The notes beneath the pieces are model-generated. The model searched no databases and was not told the origin of the DNA. It saw only the letters and a program-made list of their open reading frames with translations. Positions 22,201 through 35,351 of a DNA stretch of 64,000 nt are shown here, piece by piece. Position numbers and translations under genes: made by a program. This DNA comes from Lichenostomus cassidix (taxonomy: Eukaryota; Chordata; Aves; Passeriformes; Meliphagidae): positions 24,856,558-24,920,557 of the forward strand of contig CM039211.1 in the NCBI GenBank assembly GCA_008360975.2, given 5' to 3'. The first letter of the stretch is position 1. Every line of letters starts with the position of its first letter.

Positions 22201-25200
22201 TCAATGTCATCAGCTGGAAGTTCTATAAGAGAAATTCAGTATAAGGGTATTTATTGAATGTTCATCAGCTAAACTGTTTCCTCTGCAGTTAAGAAAAGGA
22301 AACTTGGAAAATACTTTGATTTTTAAAAATGAGCTAGTTGCTGATACACTACAGCATTTTTCAGTGAACTGTGCCTTCCCAAATGCCAAACCTGGGTTAA
22401 AGACAGAATTATTATTCAGCACCAGTTACCTATAAGTAACTGGCATGTAAGCAGCAACAGTTAATCAAGACCAGATAATGAAAGCTAACAACAGTTGAGG
22501 GAATATGTCTGAATTTTTTTTTGGTGTGAACTTCACATTTGGATTTCAATTTGTTTATTCTCAACATTTCCTAAATCTAGAAATGCTACCCCACAAGGCA
22601 AATGATATCAGCAAATCACATTTCATAAAAAAATCTCAGTGTGTTGGGCTGCTTTCCTACATTTCATTCCTTCTGCAATGTAGCAAAAGCTGAATTAAAT
22701 GTCAGAGGTCTTTCATTCTGGTCATTCCCCTACCACAGGTGAAACATTTTGCTAGTGTTCGTTAGCCAATTCAGCCAGCTATTATTGTTGAACTGACTAT
22801 GAAAGTGCAGAAAGCAAGGCCTTTGGGAATGGTGTGGTGCAACAGCACAACTTGTTCAGAATTTATACTGTTGTGCTGACACTTAGCCATATCTATTTGT
22901 CCATGAAAGGTTATGTAGGAAAGGCAATGCTGAGAATGAACAGAGGCGCTGGGACAGGTTCAATCCCAAATTGGTGTGTGGGTAGCCATTACTGCCAGCT
23001 CAATCACTTAGTCAGAAAACTCCAATAGTCTTTTTTGATGGATCCATTATGTACAAGAAGGAAATGTGGCCTTAGAAAACCTTAGAGGATATTTTTTCTC
23101 CCTATGGCATGTGTGCATGATAGGATATCTGCGGTGAAATAAACCTTATGGCAGGTGTGTTATTGCAAAAGTCCCTCTCTAGAATTACTAATGAAAATCT
23201 CAGCATTGCTCTTCATTAGGGTTTTCTACAGAGTGCTGCAAAGACATGAGAAGTACAGAATTTGATTTTGGTAATCACACTGCAATGGGGGGTTACATAC
23301 TTACCTGGGAATGCTCCAGATGAGATGTTATCTTTGAAAGCCTGACTGGTCATTTACAAAGTCTGGCAGCTGATCACAGAGATCTCAATGAAGCCAGGAG
23401 TAGTTGTTTCCCAGCAGTATTTCTCCTGGGTACAGGGCAATTTCACCAGCAGCTGTTCATCCCTGAAACACTGTGACTCTGGGACTGTGCATGTGGGCCT
23501 ATGGAGTGGATGAATGAATGACACATTAGGGGTGTGCTGTGTGCATGACTTGCAGGTCTCCACTTCTGAAAGTTGTTGCACTGATTACATACCAGTGAGG
23601 AGACTCTGTATATCACATGTGTTTCAAAAAGCCTATTTTAACAAATTATTTTAGAAGATTTTAAAATTAGAAAATTATTTTCGTGTACACATGTATACAT
23701 GGACAGTCAAACCTATGTTTTTCTTTCCAAATGTCTCAGTCACAGAAGTTAACATCATACTCAGTGAGTCATGGTTGATTTATTTCATTTTTCTGGATAG
23801 AAATAGCTACTGTCTAGCTGGTTTAGAATTAGGATGGCATATATCTGAGGCTGTTCGAGGCTTTGGATGCTAAAGAAAGTCCTAAGAGATAGATTCATGG
23901 GTAGAGGACAGGTAAGGCAGTCAAAGGCACACAACAAATAAATTTGTCACCAGGTAATTTGTAACCTGATTGTGCAATTTTTTCACATGACTCTTACCCC
24001 TACAAAAGAGCTGTAAGTGTTTACAAGTATAAGGCAGTGCTGCATAAGAGGAATTCTTCATTATATATCCACCTTATATAATTTCTTCAATTTCTGTAAT
24101 ATTTCACTTCAAAGCAGAGTTTTAATTGTATTGGCTGAAAGTAAATGTAAACCTAGTATTGAACTAGCAAACAGAAAAATCCTTATCTCTGAAGAATGAA
24201 ACTAGTTGTTTTTTTTCCTTGTGCCGTGTAGTGTCTATAGACATATTTAGATAAATTAACACAGAATAGTTGTTTGACAGTCCTAGTAGTTAAGCTCCTT
24301 CTCTGAAGGATCAGTGCTTTATGTTTTTGAAGATAAAGCCACAAAAAACAAATAGAGACAATAACATTCTACAGCTCCATAAATGCTGCAAAAAAAGCAG
24401 AGACAAAAATGTTCAGCACAGACATGTATTTCACCATTTTTTCCATAATCCAAAGTTCAGTGTCAAGGATGAGACATGAGACATGTACCTCTGTAAGAAA
24501 ATTTTCCATAGTTCTAGTTGATGAGAAGTGGAAAGAAACTCAGATGTTACATAAAAATCCAACAAAGTAAGCACTGCCTGTGAGTGAGTCTATATACCAT
24601 GGTTTCATCAGCTAATTGACTGTGATGGAGCAGTACTTGAAGTGGCAAAGGAGACTGATGGCGAAAAAACTCTTCCAAAGATATTTAAATTAAATGGAAA
24701 TGACTGAGAATCAAGAAGAAACATAAAATTCTTGGAACTGAAATGTAGCAAGTAATACAATTATGACCTCAAGCAGACAGGGTTGCGTAGGATCTTAAAA
24801 GTTCCTAGCCTGAGGTGAAAACATTGCCCTGTGTCCTTTTGCATTTCTGTGGGCTATTTTTTCTAGATATTTGCAAATATGATAAATGTTCTCCTAATGT
24901 TCTCCTTCTCAAAGGCTATGCAACAGAAAGTCTAAATTATCAGGTGCTGATATGTGTAGCTTTGGCAACTGCTATTACTTACTTGTAAATACATATAATT
25001 TCAGTGTTTCCTGAAAGAAAATGGCTCTGCTATTGACCCCATTAGTATCTGAATATGCTATCAGAGCAAAACTATTATATTAATATGAATATTTCTATGA
25101 TTGTTACAGTGGAAAGTTCACCATATTTATTCTTATGAGAGGTATTCTAGAGGTCAGTTACAGGGGACGTGTTTTTGAAATTTGCCTCAGAAATTCAGTG

Positions 25201-26364
25201 CCTAAAGGCTCTCAAGAAATAGTAATATTTTATTTATTGTATATTTTTGGTAGAAAATGGCCATTATAAACACCCTGAAATGACTAAAGAATGGGTGTGT
25301 GGGGATTTCAGAAATATAATTATGTCTAAGAGTGAAGAGTGAATGGGGTTACTCATTCTGAGCTGATTTAATATAGTGCATGAAGGCCTAGTAAGCACAT
25401 CTATGTGTTAAATGTGCTATTATTAGCCAATACATTTTAAATGAAAGTGAGATATGCAGCACGATGGTTTCCCTGTGTAGAAGTAACAGGAATTAGATGA
25501 GAAATAAAGAAATGTTATTATAAGGGCAATGTAAGAGTCTAGGGCAGCTGGAAATCAGAGATTTACTTAGTGGTTCATGGAATTGAAAATGCAGTTATGT
25601 CATTAGATTAAAAATAGCTAGAATTTCTCTTGCATATCTAAGTATCCTGAGAGAACAACCAACATTCCCATATAATCATACAGTTTCTCCTTTACCCATA
25701 TGGGTATCCCACCAAAAATTTTAAATCATGTGCAAGTATAATTGAATGATGGACAAATATTGGTTCTTCCTAGATGCATAAAGTTGCACTAAGTTCTTTG
25801 TTTCTCTAGCCTAAATATGATCTTGCAAAATAGAAACTACAAAAAATTTAGGACTTTTAAAAATGTGTTAATAAATTTAAAAATCATTATATAATAAGCC
25901 TCTTATAGGTGATAAGGAAGTTGTTCTTCAAATAATAAGTCTAAATAAAAAGCAAATTAAACACAGACACACTAACTATCTAGATTAGGAGCTAATATAT
26001 ACTTAAAAAGAAGAGCTAATTGTAAATTAGGGTGAAAAGAATGTTACTAAATACGTCAAAGAACTCAGAAGTTTAATTGAATGGTTTAGCTAAGTGATTT
26101 GAAATTACTGAAGAAAATTAATGCCTCACTTGTAAGTACAAAATTTTAGGAAATGTAATTTATTAAAAAAAAACCAAGTACTTTCTTCATCTAGTTGTAC
26201 ATATCTTAGAAAGGATGTCTATAGCTCATAATTCCTCCCGAAGTCTTAACTTGCAAAAGCACATTGTAATCCTTGCATGACTTTTAGTCTAAATATAAGC
26301 AGACAACATCTCCTGCTATTGAAAGCCAACCAGTGAAACCACATCAAGGTCCTTGAAAATGTAC

Positions 26365-26493
26365 CTGAGATCCTGACAGCTATTGTTCGACCATGAGTTC
26401 CAAACTGGATCCTGAATGTAGAAATACAGCTGCAATGACCAAAAGTGTGCAATAGCTCTCCAGTTCCTGCAGGCAGCTTTTGTTTTTTCAAAC
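26365..26493 (-). other. Possible cryptic exon, 129 bp
   Basis: On the minus strand a pyrimidine-rich ttttctttcacag precedes the interval, as in a 3' splice site, and ctcag|gtacat ends it, as in a 5' splice site. The length is 129 bases, a multiple of three. Two of three frames are open across it; one reads FEKTKAACRNWRAIAHFWSL at its start, the other is part of a 90-codon frame (26246-26518). No protein family is recognised. Splice-like sites occur by chance at this frequency, so confidence is low. Confidence 0.2.
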
Positions 26494-29400
26494 CTGTGAA
26501 AGAAAAGATATCAAACAAGAAAAGATGTTACACTCTTTTTTGCTGGTACTGCAAACCATCAGGGCATTCTCCACATCTCTTCAGCTTATGGCACTTTTAA
26601 CTTTAAAATAAACACCATATTATCATTTGAAAAAAAAAATAAAAATAAAAGGGATCAGATGCAGGACTGCCACAGTCTCCAGGCTCAGATTTGTAGAAAT
26701 GAAACTTGTGCAATTAAGACACCAGCTACTGACTCTTTTCCTTTCCTAAATGACTTAAGCAGGTCATTCACTGAGCCCGTGTTTCTCTACTAATCTCATG
26801 AAATGGAACCTCTTGCTTTAAATCTAATGCAGCTAAGTAGAACCAGCAATATGTAACTGACTAATGTGTGCCTGAGAACTGCTCCTCTGCAACAGCTTTT
26901 CCTTTAAGTACATTGGATAGGGCATGTAAAAAAGCCTTCTATCTTCGTTAATTGGCTCTGTACGGGGCAATTTACGCCTTATGTGGAGACAATTTTTCCT
27001 CATGAGAAAGCAGATTAAATTACAGCTCATTAACAAGAATACCTTTGTTACTGAAACTTTCTGTTAACCATAGGTAAGGCTCACTGTGACCTACTTCTAT
27101 TGCTTTCAGAATTCTCAGATTTCTCATTTTTATTTGAGTACCTACCATACATATGATTGGCTGCAGGATAAGACAGTCTCACAGTCTAATTTTAGATTGG
27201 AAGATGTAGGTTTTCTTCTGTGAGAAATAAATTCAAAAATAACTTTTTAGATCATAAGATGCTGGCAAGTTTATGGAAATAGTTCACATTTCCATTCTAG
27301 CAGTTGAGAAAAGGGAAAAGTAATCTTGAACATGTATAACCCTGTTCTGTTTCTTTGTATTCAGATGAATACATATTTTCTCTGTCTCTGGCCCCAAGGA
27401 GTTCTTTGTCAGGAAGTTTTTCCATTGCTTGTATTGCCAAAAGCAGTACTTTCTGGAAGATTCTGTAGAATTGAATGGGAATTAAAGAGAAAGGTCTTAG
27501 AGAAATATAATGAGTTTTAAAGCAATTTCTATGAAATTCTAAATAGTTTTATACAGAGTTATTAATCATTTAATTTTTTGCTTGCCTTCAAAATCCTGTA
27601 GTATGAAAACAATTTTCTACCACAGACTGGCCGAAAAATTCTGAAGAGACAGCAGTATATATTAATTGCTATTGGTTTTTTTAATCTCTCTCTTACAGGG
27701 AACTGGAATTTAAATAAGTTATTGACAGGTATTATTTAGAATATTGCATCACCATGCAACTTTGGATTTCTGGAGATTTTTAAATGAATGCTACCTTTTT
27801 CTGGCAGTAGTAGAAATGGATTCTATTCAGTGACTAGACAATGGTATTTCTGTGTCTACAGACACTGAGTGATCTAACTGTGCAATGAAAGATGTGATCC
27901 AAATATAAGATATTTTTCTGACAACTTTCTTCGGTTCTCCTTGAGTTATTCTATGCACAAACTTAAAATGGCACCATTTATATGATCTACATGAACTGAG
28001 CTTCATGTTCCAGAGAAACCAGAGAAATGAGGCATATTCAGACAATAATTCAGAGATCTATATTTAAATTTGTTGTCCTACTTCAAGGATTTTTCTTCCT
28101 TCAGATTTCACAATTTGTTTTTTCCAGTTGGTGCTTGCATGTAACCAGCTGAGCACAGAATGTATAGATTACACATAAACCTGGAGATGTGCCTCAGCAT
28201 CAGGGAAACAGTAGTTCAGGTCAAGGTGCTGAACTGGTCCTGATACAAGGGACTGGTCAAGAATTAATATTTCCACAAACTTTGTTCTAATTTACACAAA
28301 CTAATGAAGGGTGCCATTCTTTTAAGAACTTGTTTTATGAAACTATGATGGAAACTATGATTGTGCTCCTGAACAGTGGAAATGTTACAAAAGAAAATTT
28401 CTATATGCTAGGTAATATTCCTAAATGACACATCAACTGTCAAGTGCCATAAAAGAAAAAAAGATTATGCACCTGCTCAGATCTAGTACCTGTTGAATAG
28501 TGGCTTGCTGAATTGGTGCCTTGACTGTCATATTGTTTTGCAAAAAATAAGTAACTCAGAGATCATAAAATAGAGCTTTTTTTGGGTAACAGGTGTCAAG
28601 ACTACAGAGTAATTATTTTGAACACTAAGAAATAAAATAAGTTGGCTTTTCTAGTGAGCAGATGTTGATTCCTATGAATTCAAATGTAACTGTCATAAAG
28701 GAAAGCTTGATTTCTCAATGTCAGGATTCAAATATCTTAATTAATGACATTGAAAACTAAAATGATTTAATTTTGTTTGCTTTCTTGTATGCTCTACAAG
28801 GAGGAGCTGTTTTGTTTAGTTTTTGTACCTCTGCAAGCTGGATTTCTCAAGTGCATTACACTTTCAAGTAAAACCAAAGCCAGAAAATATCTCATTCCAA
28901 TTGCCTTCTCTTACCACCAGCAAGATTATGCTTCATCACAGCAGTAACAGACATTAGGAGTCATATACACTTTATACATGACCGCAGGAGGGAATAAAAC
29001 AAACGATTCTTTTATGTCTCTAAACCCCATTACTGTTTCTATTAGCTTTCAGTTTTTACCTGGTGGCATGTCAACAGTTACTTTAGTCACAAATTACTTT
29101 TTAGAAATTTATTGTCACCAAATTGTCCAGAGAGAATATCTCTTCCTTCAGATACTGATCATTTTTCTTTATGCTTCACTTCCAACTTAGCTGTGGTTTG
29201 TTAGTCTCATGAATATAGAATCCCATATAGGGAGTAATAAACACTTGGATAATTAAGTGTAACATGGAACCACACTGGTGACAGTGAAAGCTGTCTGTAT
29301 AGCCTGGCTTGCCTGTGTAAGCTGAAACTTAAAGGGCAACGTTGTGAGGAAGAAAAAAAGTGGCATTCCTGCTTTCTACGTGTAGAGATAAGAAAGGCAA

Positions 29401-30153
29401 GATATTGCTCATACTTAGTTATGCATATATTCAAAATGCAAGTTTTCAGCAGACTCTTTTCTCAGATTCATGTGCCCAGCTATTCTTTAACATATCCTTG
29501 ACCTCCTTAGAACAGGATGCAGAGCAAACTATGCAATTAATCTTGCTTGTAGATTCAGAAAAATATAAGTAAGAATCAGAGAAGGTAATGTTACATGAAA
29601 AAATATAAAACCCTTGGCTGTAAAAAGCTAAGACTTCAGTTTGTTTTGAGAGATTTACACGAGAGCAACGCACGTGGATCAACAGTTTTTCGATGCCTGG
29701 CACCTTATGGTCACAATAATACCCAAGACAGGGAAATTACCAGGTGAGCCTTTCAAAAGTTATGGTACTACCCAATGGAAAGAAAAACTGTTAAGTAGGA
29801 ACTTAACATTTTTTTGGTCAGTCACTGTAAGTGTCCTGGCACACTACTGAATTGAAGAGGACAATGACATTTGTCTGCTTTCTCAGAAAGCTTTCTGCTG
29901 TGTTAAAGCCACATCCAACATGTTAGGGCCTTTTCTGCAGCTGTGAGGAGAGTCAAGCTCAGAGTGTATGTGAATGAAATAGCTGTATTCACATATGTGG
30001 CTCTGTGTGTACAGGATCATGTGTATTGGATTTGTTGAATTCTTTTATCTAGCTGCAGTTTTTACAGGCAGATTAACACTCATATGAAAGTCTTGAGAGC
30101 GTAACTAGTTCCCCAGCTGCTATCAGTGCTAAGATCATGGAAACAACCTCTCT

Positions 30154-30349
30154 AAACAAAAAAAACCAACCCCCACCCACCAACAAACAAACACACAAAC
30201 AAACAAAAAAACCCCACCCAAAACCAACCCCCCTGAAAAAAACCCAAAAACCCAAAAATTAAAAAACCTCAACCAAATAAACAAACAAAAAAAACCCCCA
30301 AAACCCAAAAACAAAATCCCACCCAAACAAACAAAACCAAAGCAAAAAA
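30154..30349. repeat. A/C-rich low-complexity tract
   Basis: About 196 bases composed of A and C runs (aaacaaacaaacc, cccaaaaaccc, ccacccaccaac) with almost no G or T. It is the complement in character of the T/G tracts at 668, 51394 and 61932. On the minus strand it holds many GGG and GGGG runs. Two minus frames over it encode only G, F, V, L and W and are artefacts. Confidence 0.88.
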
Positions 30350-33300
30350 AGCTAAAAAATTTTTTAGATTAGTTTTGTATTTTGTGAACTGGTAGCAGGA
30401 GAATGCAAGAGCAGAAAAAATCTTTTGCAAGGGAATTCACAAAGGCAGGCTAAATCTGGAAATCACGAAACATGCAAGTGTTATGAAGCTATTTTTTGCA
30501 GCCTCTTGTAGAGTAGAAATGTACCTTTAGGTAACTCATCCATTACCTCCTATATTTAATTACTCCTTTGATAAAGAATTTCTGATTCATTGAGTGACTT
30601 GTTTTACACAGTGCAAGAACATTTTTGTCCTTATCTCACAGTTACCAAAAAAGGTGGTGTCAGGAAGTTAGGCTTTCTCCTTTCCTTGTCATTTAACACA
30701 GTGTTAGCAACAAACGTGTCTGAGAATATTATGTGCTGTGTTTATTCACCTTGAATGAAACTACTATTGTAATTTGACTCACTGAATTTTAAGTGGTAGG
30801 ATTTGTGCAAAATACTATTAAATATTTTATGTATTTTGCATAAGATAAATAAAAATACATTCTGTAAAAATGTGAAGGTTGAGTGCACCATTTGTTACTG
30901 TTACTGCATATTGACGCATGCCCTAGTATTGATATTGCACCATAACTAAAAAGAAGTAAAAAGATATTTTATAAGAATATATGTTATGGCAGTCTCAAAA
31001 TTACAAAACCTATGTTAACAGAAATGCTTCTTATGTCGATTTGCTGCATCTTTTACTTTTTAAACTGTGCCACAAAAAAGAAAACATAAAACTTGTTACA
31101 CTGAGATTTTGCTTTAGCAGTATTTGCTAGAAGAAGTAGTGCCCATTTATACACACCATATTTTTAGTAAGATTATAACATTATATCATTCTTAGTTTCC
31201 TGAAGGAAAACAGAATTAATCAAAGACTTCCGTATTAGAGGGAATCCATATAATGGCTCCATAGTTTTCAGCCCAAAAATCTGCTTAATGTCATCTTTAT
31301 TGCTGATTTTTTGACCATCCAGACACAGACAAACAAAATTGCAGCTTCAAATCTGATTAATGAAATTCAGATTAATGACCAAGGAGGGTAAGATTTCCTC
31401 ATGATGATGATCTAATTCTGTTTATAGTTTGGTCTAAGGCCAGACTACACCTGTCACTCACTTTTTAGATAGTTCTAATAAGAGAGGCAATGTTTCAAAA
31501 AAAGGTAAGATTTAAAATTAACGCTCTTACAGAATAAATTTTGCTTCTACTTTTTGGAATATAACTTCTGAAAGCGGGAATCTCATAACTTCAATGCTCA
31601 TCAAAAAACTAGATTTTCCTAGACAACAGTCATCCTTTCTGAAGTCCAAGATTCATGGAATTTTTTTCTCATTTTCATTCAAGATCTGGAAAATTGTGTA
31701 ATGATGACAATAAAAGAAGGTGTTTATATATTGTAAATATGGACTACACTTTAGAAAAAAAAGACAGGTGAGTTACAAAATATATCCCTCTAAAATTGTG
31801 TGAAATTCCCTGTTTTGATTTGAAATAATAAGATTATTACATGCAACATCTTTTTCTTCATATAAATAGTTTTGATAACATGGTCATCTGAACTTGTAGT
31901 TTCTTTAGGGTATGTAATGATTTATATAGAATTGAAACACAAAAACTTCAAATATATAATTTTTTTCAGTGCAAAGAATTTATATTTTTTAAAATATGCC
32001 TGGATTTACTTTGAAATTTTAAGTCAAAAGATCCTACAAGGTCAGTGTGATTTCAGTTTCTGTAACTAGTTGTAACTAGAGGTAATATTCCTTCATTTTA
32101 GGAACAAAACCAAGTATTTAACAATGAACTCTTTTAAATTATGTTATTGTTCATTTTCAGGGAGGGAAATGTCCTACTGTAAGAATACAGAAAAGATGAA
32201 TCACCCACAGTCACATGAGATGTAAATGGCATAGGGAGAAACAAAATAATTAGGTTTATAACACTCTTCCATGTCCTTTGCTTCCTTTTCATACTCATTG
32301 TTCATCTTGAAGAGTGGGTGAGTTGGAGTTCTAGGTTTTTATTGTGTTCACAATCGTGAAAATAAACCCCAAGCAAACAAACAAAAAAACCCTTTTAATA
32401 TGGTTCATAGGAAGATTTTCGGGGGTATTCTGTCTCTGGTTTACAGGATTGAACTGTTCAGCAAGAGTTAAATAATAAATATATATATATACACTTCCCC
32501 CACTTCTTAACAAAATAAATAAGATTGAATGAATAGAGGAAATATGGTCCCTTCTAACATTTAAAATGAGACTCTGAGTGGAAAAAAAATATGAGTACTT
32601 GGTAGAGGTTTTTGTAAAGGAAGAGCAATGCTCCAACATTTACAGTACAAAAATGTACCAAAGAGGAACAAATAAGAGAAGTGGATGAAGGACATGCTAA
32701 AATGAACTAGGGATCTTTCAAAAACTAAGTTTTAAACTGCATCCAAAAATTACACAGAAATTGGCGAAAATGCTGCTAAAACCAATTTTGATTAAGGTTA
32801 CCATAAACAGTTCTTGCAGTTTTGGGAGGTTCAGATTGGATCTGAGGTGGATGTTTGCCATGTGAATGAATTATTCATGTTTAAGGAGGGTATCTTGGCA
32901 TAAACACTTGGTTCTGTCTCAACCACACTGCATAGGCGGCTGGAATGAGTCATTGCGTTCCTTCTTGGAGAAAAGGTTATGCTGCTTGTCTTAGGGCGAA
33001 GGGAACACTTTTAGCTAAATGATGGACAAAACAGGGGTTTTTTGCATAGTTTATGTAGGCCAAACCCTATGAGGCTAATAATAAGGTAGATTGGTTAACT
33101 GGGAGAAGGGAAAATGGGCCTATTTAAGTTATTAGTGAAAATGTCAAGAATTGGTGCAGAGACTAAAAAAGAATTTACATGTTTACCAGCCTTCAGAGAA
33201 CTAGTACACTTTATGAAAGGTTTTTCTACCGCTGTGATTGACAAGTATTCCTCTTCAGGAGAGTGAGAGAAAGAGATGTTTAAGACCAGAGGGAACCATT

Positions 33301-34587
33301 AAGTAAGAGCTTAAGGGCACGAGATGAAGATGTTTACGACAGAAGAAACTGGTAAATATTGTTAGAACTCTTTTCTCTTTCAAATACATTTGCCAATTGA
33401 AAATATTTTCAATGATAGATATTAGTAAAAATAAAAATTTCTGATAAAAATAAAAATTTTCAGTAAATTTTCCAAAGTTGGTCACAAAGCCAGCACTTAT
33501 TTTTTTTTTCCTTTTATAACAAATAAATGAAAGAAATGTGTTTATTTTATTTGCTTGTTTGTTTGTGTTCATAGAGTATTTTACTGCATGCATTTTAGCT
33601 TTAGGAAAATGGAAAATGTCAAATCTAATTGCCACTGATTCAATTAGAGGATCATTTGGCATTCTCTGGTACATCTAATGGAAGGATTGGGGGAACTGCT
33701 CTGCAAAGACCTCTGTATTTGTATTCTTAATGAAATTTACATTTAGAGATGGCAAAAATATTCACCTTTGAGTTCAATGGTACACACTTTGAGAAAACTG
33801 ATTGAAATATTTCATGCATCTGTGAGCACAAGCTCTTCCAGCTTTTCTGTGTTTTTCTTTATTAATCCTTTACTGACCTTCCAGACAACTTTTTAATACC
33901 CCATGCATAAAGGTGAACAGTGAAAATTAACATTTGAAAAGGCATACAGTCAGGGGTTGGGACTAACTCATTGGGATAGATTTAAAGAGTACAGGAGTAG
34001 CTGGGATGGTGACATCTGCTAAAAGTAAGTGATATGATTTGTGAAGCAAAAGGGTTCTATTTTCTGCCTGGTGCATAGAAATTTATATACAGAGCTCCCT
34101 TCGCAACAAATAAAGGGACTTGTCTATCTAAAACCTTACACATGCTTCTGAAACTGTACCAGATATTGTTGACAAAAGATTTGATGATCTGATCTCTGAA
34201 ATGAAAATAAGATTTAATGTGTTTCTGCAGCTGGATTTTCCTTCTGTTTATACTGTAGCCGTCACAGTCAGAGTTAATGGAACTATTTGCAATAAAAATA
34301 CTCACAATTTACTCTTTTTTTTTTCACATTATATAAATGAAGACCTGCTTTTTGCAGAGGTGCACATGGAATTATGTTTTGAGTGTTGCAGCCTTGACTA
34401 CTTCATCTTCTGTGTTATTTTAAAGAAAAATCTGATCTTGTCTGAAAACAAGATTTTCTAGTATGTATCATCAAAAGATGCCATGTCAGGAAGTACCAAT
34501 ACTGTCTACCAGTAGTCTAGAACTCAGAGAAAGCCGTCTTAGGAGCACAGCATTAAGTCTATGAAAAATGGTAAGGAAGAAATAAAT
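30350..34587. other. AT-rich non-coding DNA, no gene seen
   Basis: No transposon or exon recognised. It has a short (TA)n at 32479-32492, an A/C-rich patch at 32365-32393, and a twofold GATTAATGA pair at 31355-31378. The longest open frame (33255-33674, minus, 139 codons) is rich in K, F, I and N, as expected of AT-rich noise, and has no recognised domain. Confidence 0.5.
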
Positions 34588-35351
34588 CATAGAATCATGT
34601 AATTGGAAAAGACCTCCAAGATCATTGAGTCCAACCTTTGGCCAATCACCACCTTTTCAAGTACACCATGTCACTAAATGTCACACTCAGTCACGTCTCA
34701 AACACTCCCAGGGGTGGTGACTCCATCACCTTCCTGGACAGACTGTTCTAATGCTTGACAATCCTTTCAGGGAAGAAATCCCCCCTGATGTTATACCTGA
34801 TGTTAAACCTGTCCCCAGATGCAGATTGAGGCCATTTCCTGTTGTTCTGTCACTTGTTACCTGGGAGTAGAGACTGACCCCAACTTGGCTACAACCTCCT
34901 TTCAGATAGTTGTAGAGCTCTGCAAGGTCTCCATTGAGCCTTCTTTTCTCCAGGCTAAACAGCCCCAGCTCACTTAGCAGTTCCTCATCAGCTTCTGTTG
35001 CCCTCCCCCAGCTCCACTGACTTCTCTGGATGCAGTCCAGCACCTCAGTGTCTTTCTTGAACTGAGGGCCCCAGAACTGGACACGGGATTCAAGGTGTGG
35101 CCTCACCAGTGCAGAGTGCAGGGGAGCAATCACTACCCTGAACCTGCTGGGCACTCTATTGCTGATACAGACCAGAATGCCATTGGCCTTCCTGGCCACC
35201 TTGGGCATATTCTTGGCTCATGTTCAGCTGCTGCCAACCAGCAGCCCCAGCTCCTTTCCTTCTGGGCAGCTTTGCAGCCACTTTTTGTCAAACCTGTTGT
35301 GCTGAGTGGGCTTTTTGTGACCAGAGTGCAGGATGCAGCACCTGGTCTTGT
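34588..35351 (-). mobile_element. CR1 LINE fragment, RT C-terminus to 3' end
   Basis: Begins at a CR1 3' tip (tcatagaatcat, minus-strand reading atgattctatga) and runs 764 bp into ORF2 coding. The minus frame 34726-35208 (160 codons) encodes [36 protein letters not shown], then [36 protein letters not shown] and [10 protein letters not shown], in the family's order. Intact CR1 would continue upstream into the RT core; this copy is 5' truncated at about 35351. The long intact frame suggests it is less decayed than the copies at 3763 or 4671. Confidence 0.93.
34726..35208 (-). pseudogene. CR1 ORF2 C-terminal fragment, 160 codons open
   Basis: Encodes the region after the reverse transcriptase catalytic core, including the conserved LVRPHLE...QFWGPQ, [16 protein letters not shown] and YLKGG motifs. 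The last part, [20 protein letters not shown], is out of frame with the family's HRRFPLNIRKHFFTVR stretch, so at least one indel lies near 34790-34830. It lacks the endonuclease and the FADD active site and is a non-functional relic. Confidence 0.85.

Larger units (their letters stand above)
15201..30153. other. Long AT-rich stretch with no supported gene
   Basis: About 15 kb without recognisable CR1, LTR or coding exons. Individual signals reported separately are a 19-bp palindrome (16221-16239) and a possible exon (26365-26493). Small low-complexity patches include (CA)n at 16935-16948 and an A/C-rich patch at 21961-22012. Open frames are all 90 codons or shorter and carry no recognised domains. 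Ancient repeats or conserved non-coding elements could be present but cannot be seen without alignment. Confidence 0.5.

Noticed and set aside
33255..33674. 139-codon minus frame
   Set aside because: K/F/I/N-rich composition typical of AT-rich random sequence; no domain.
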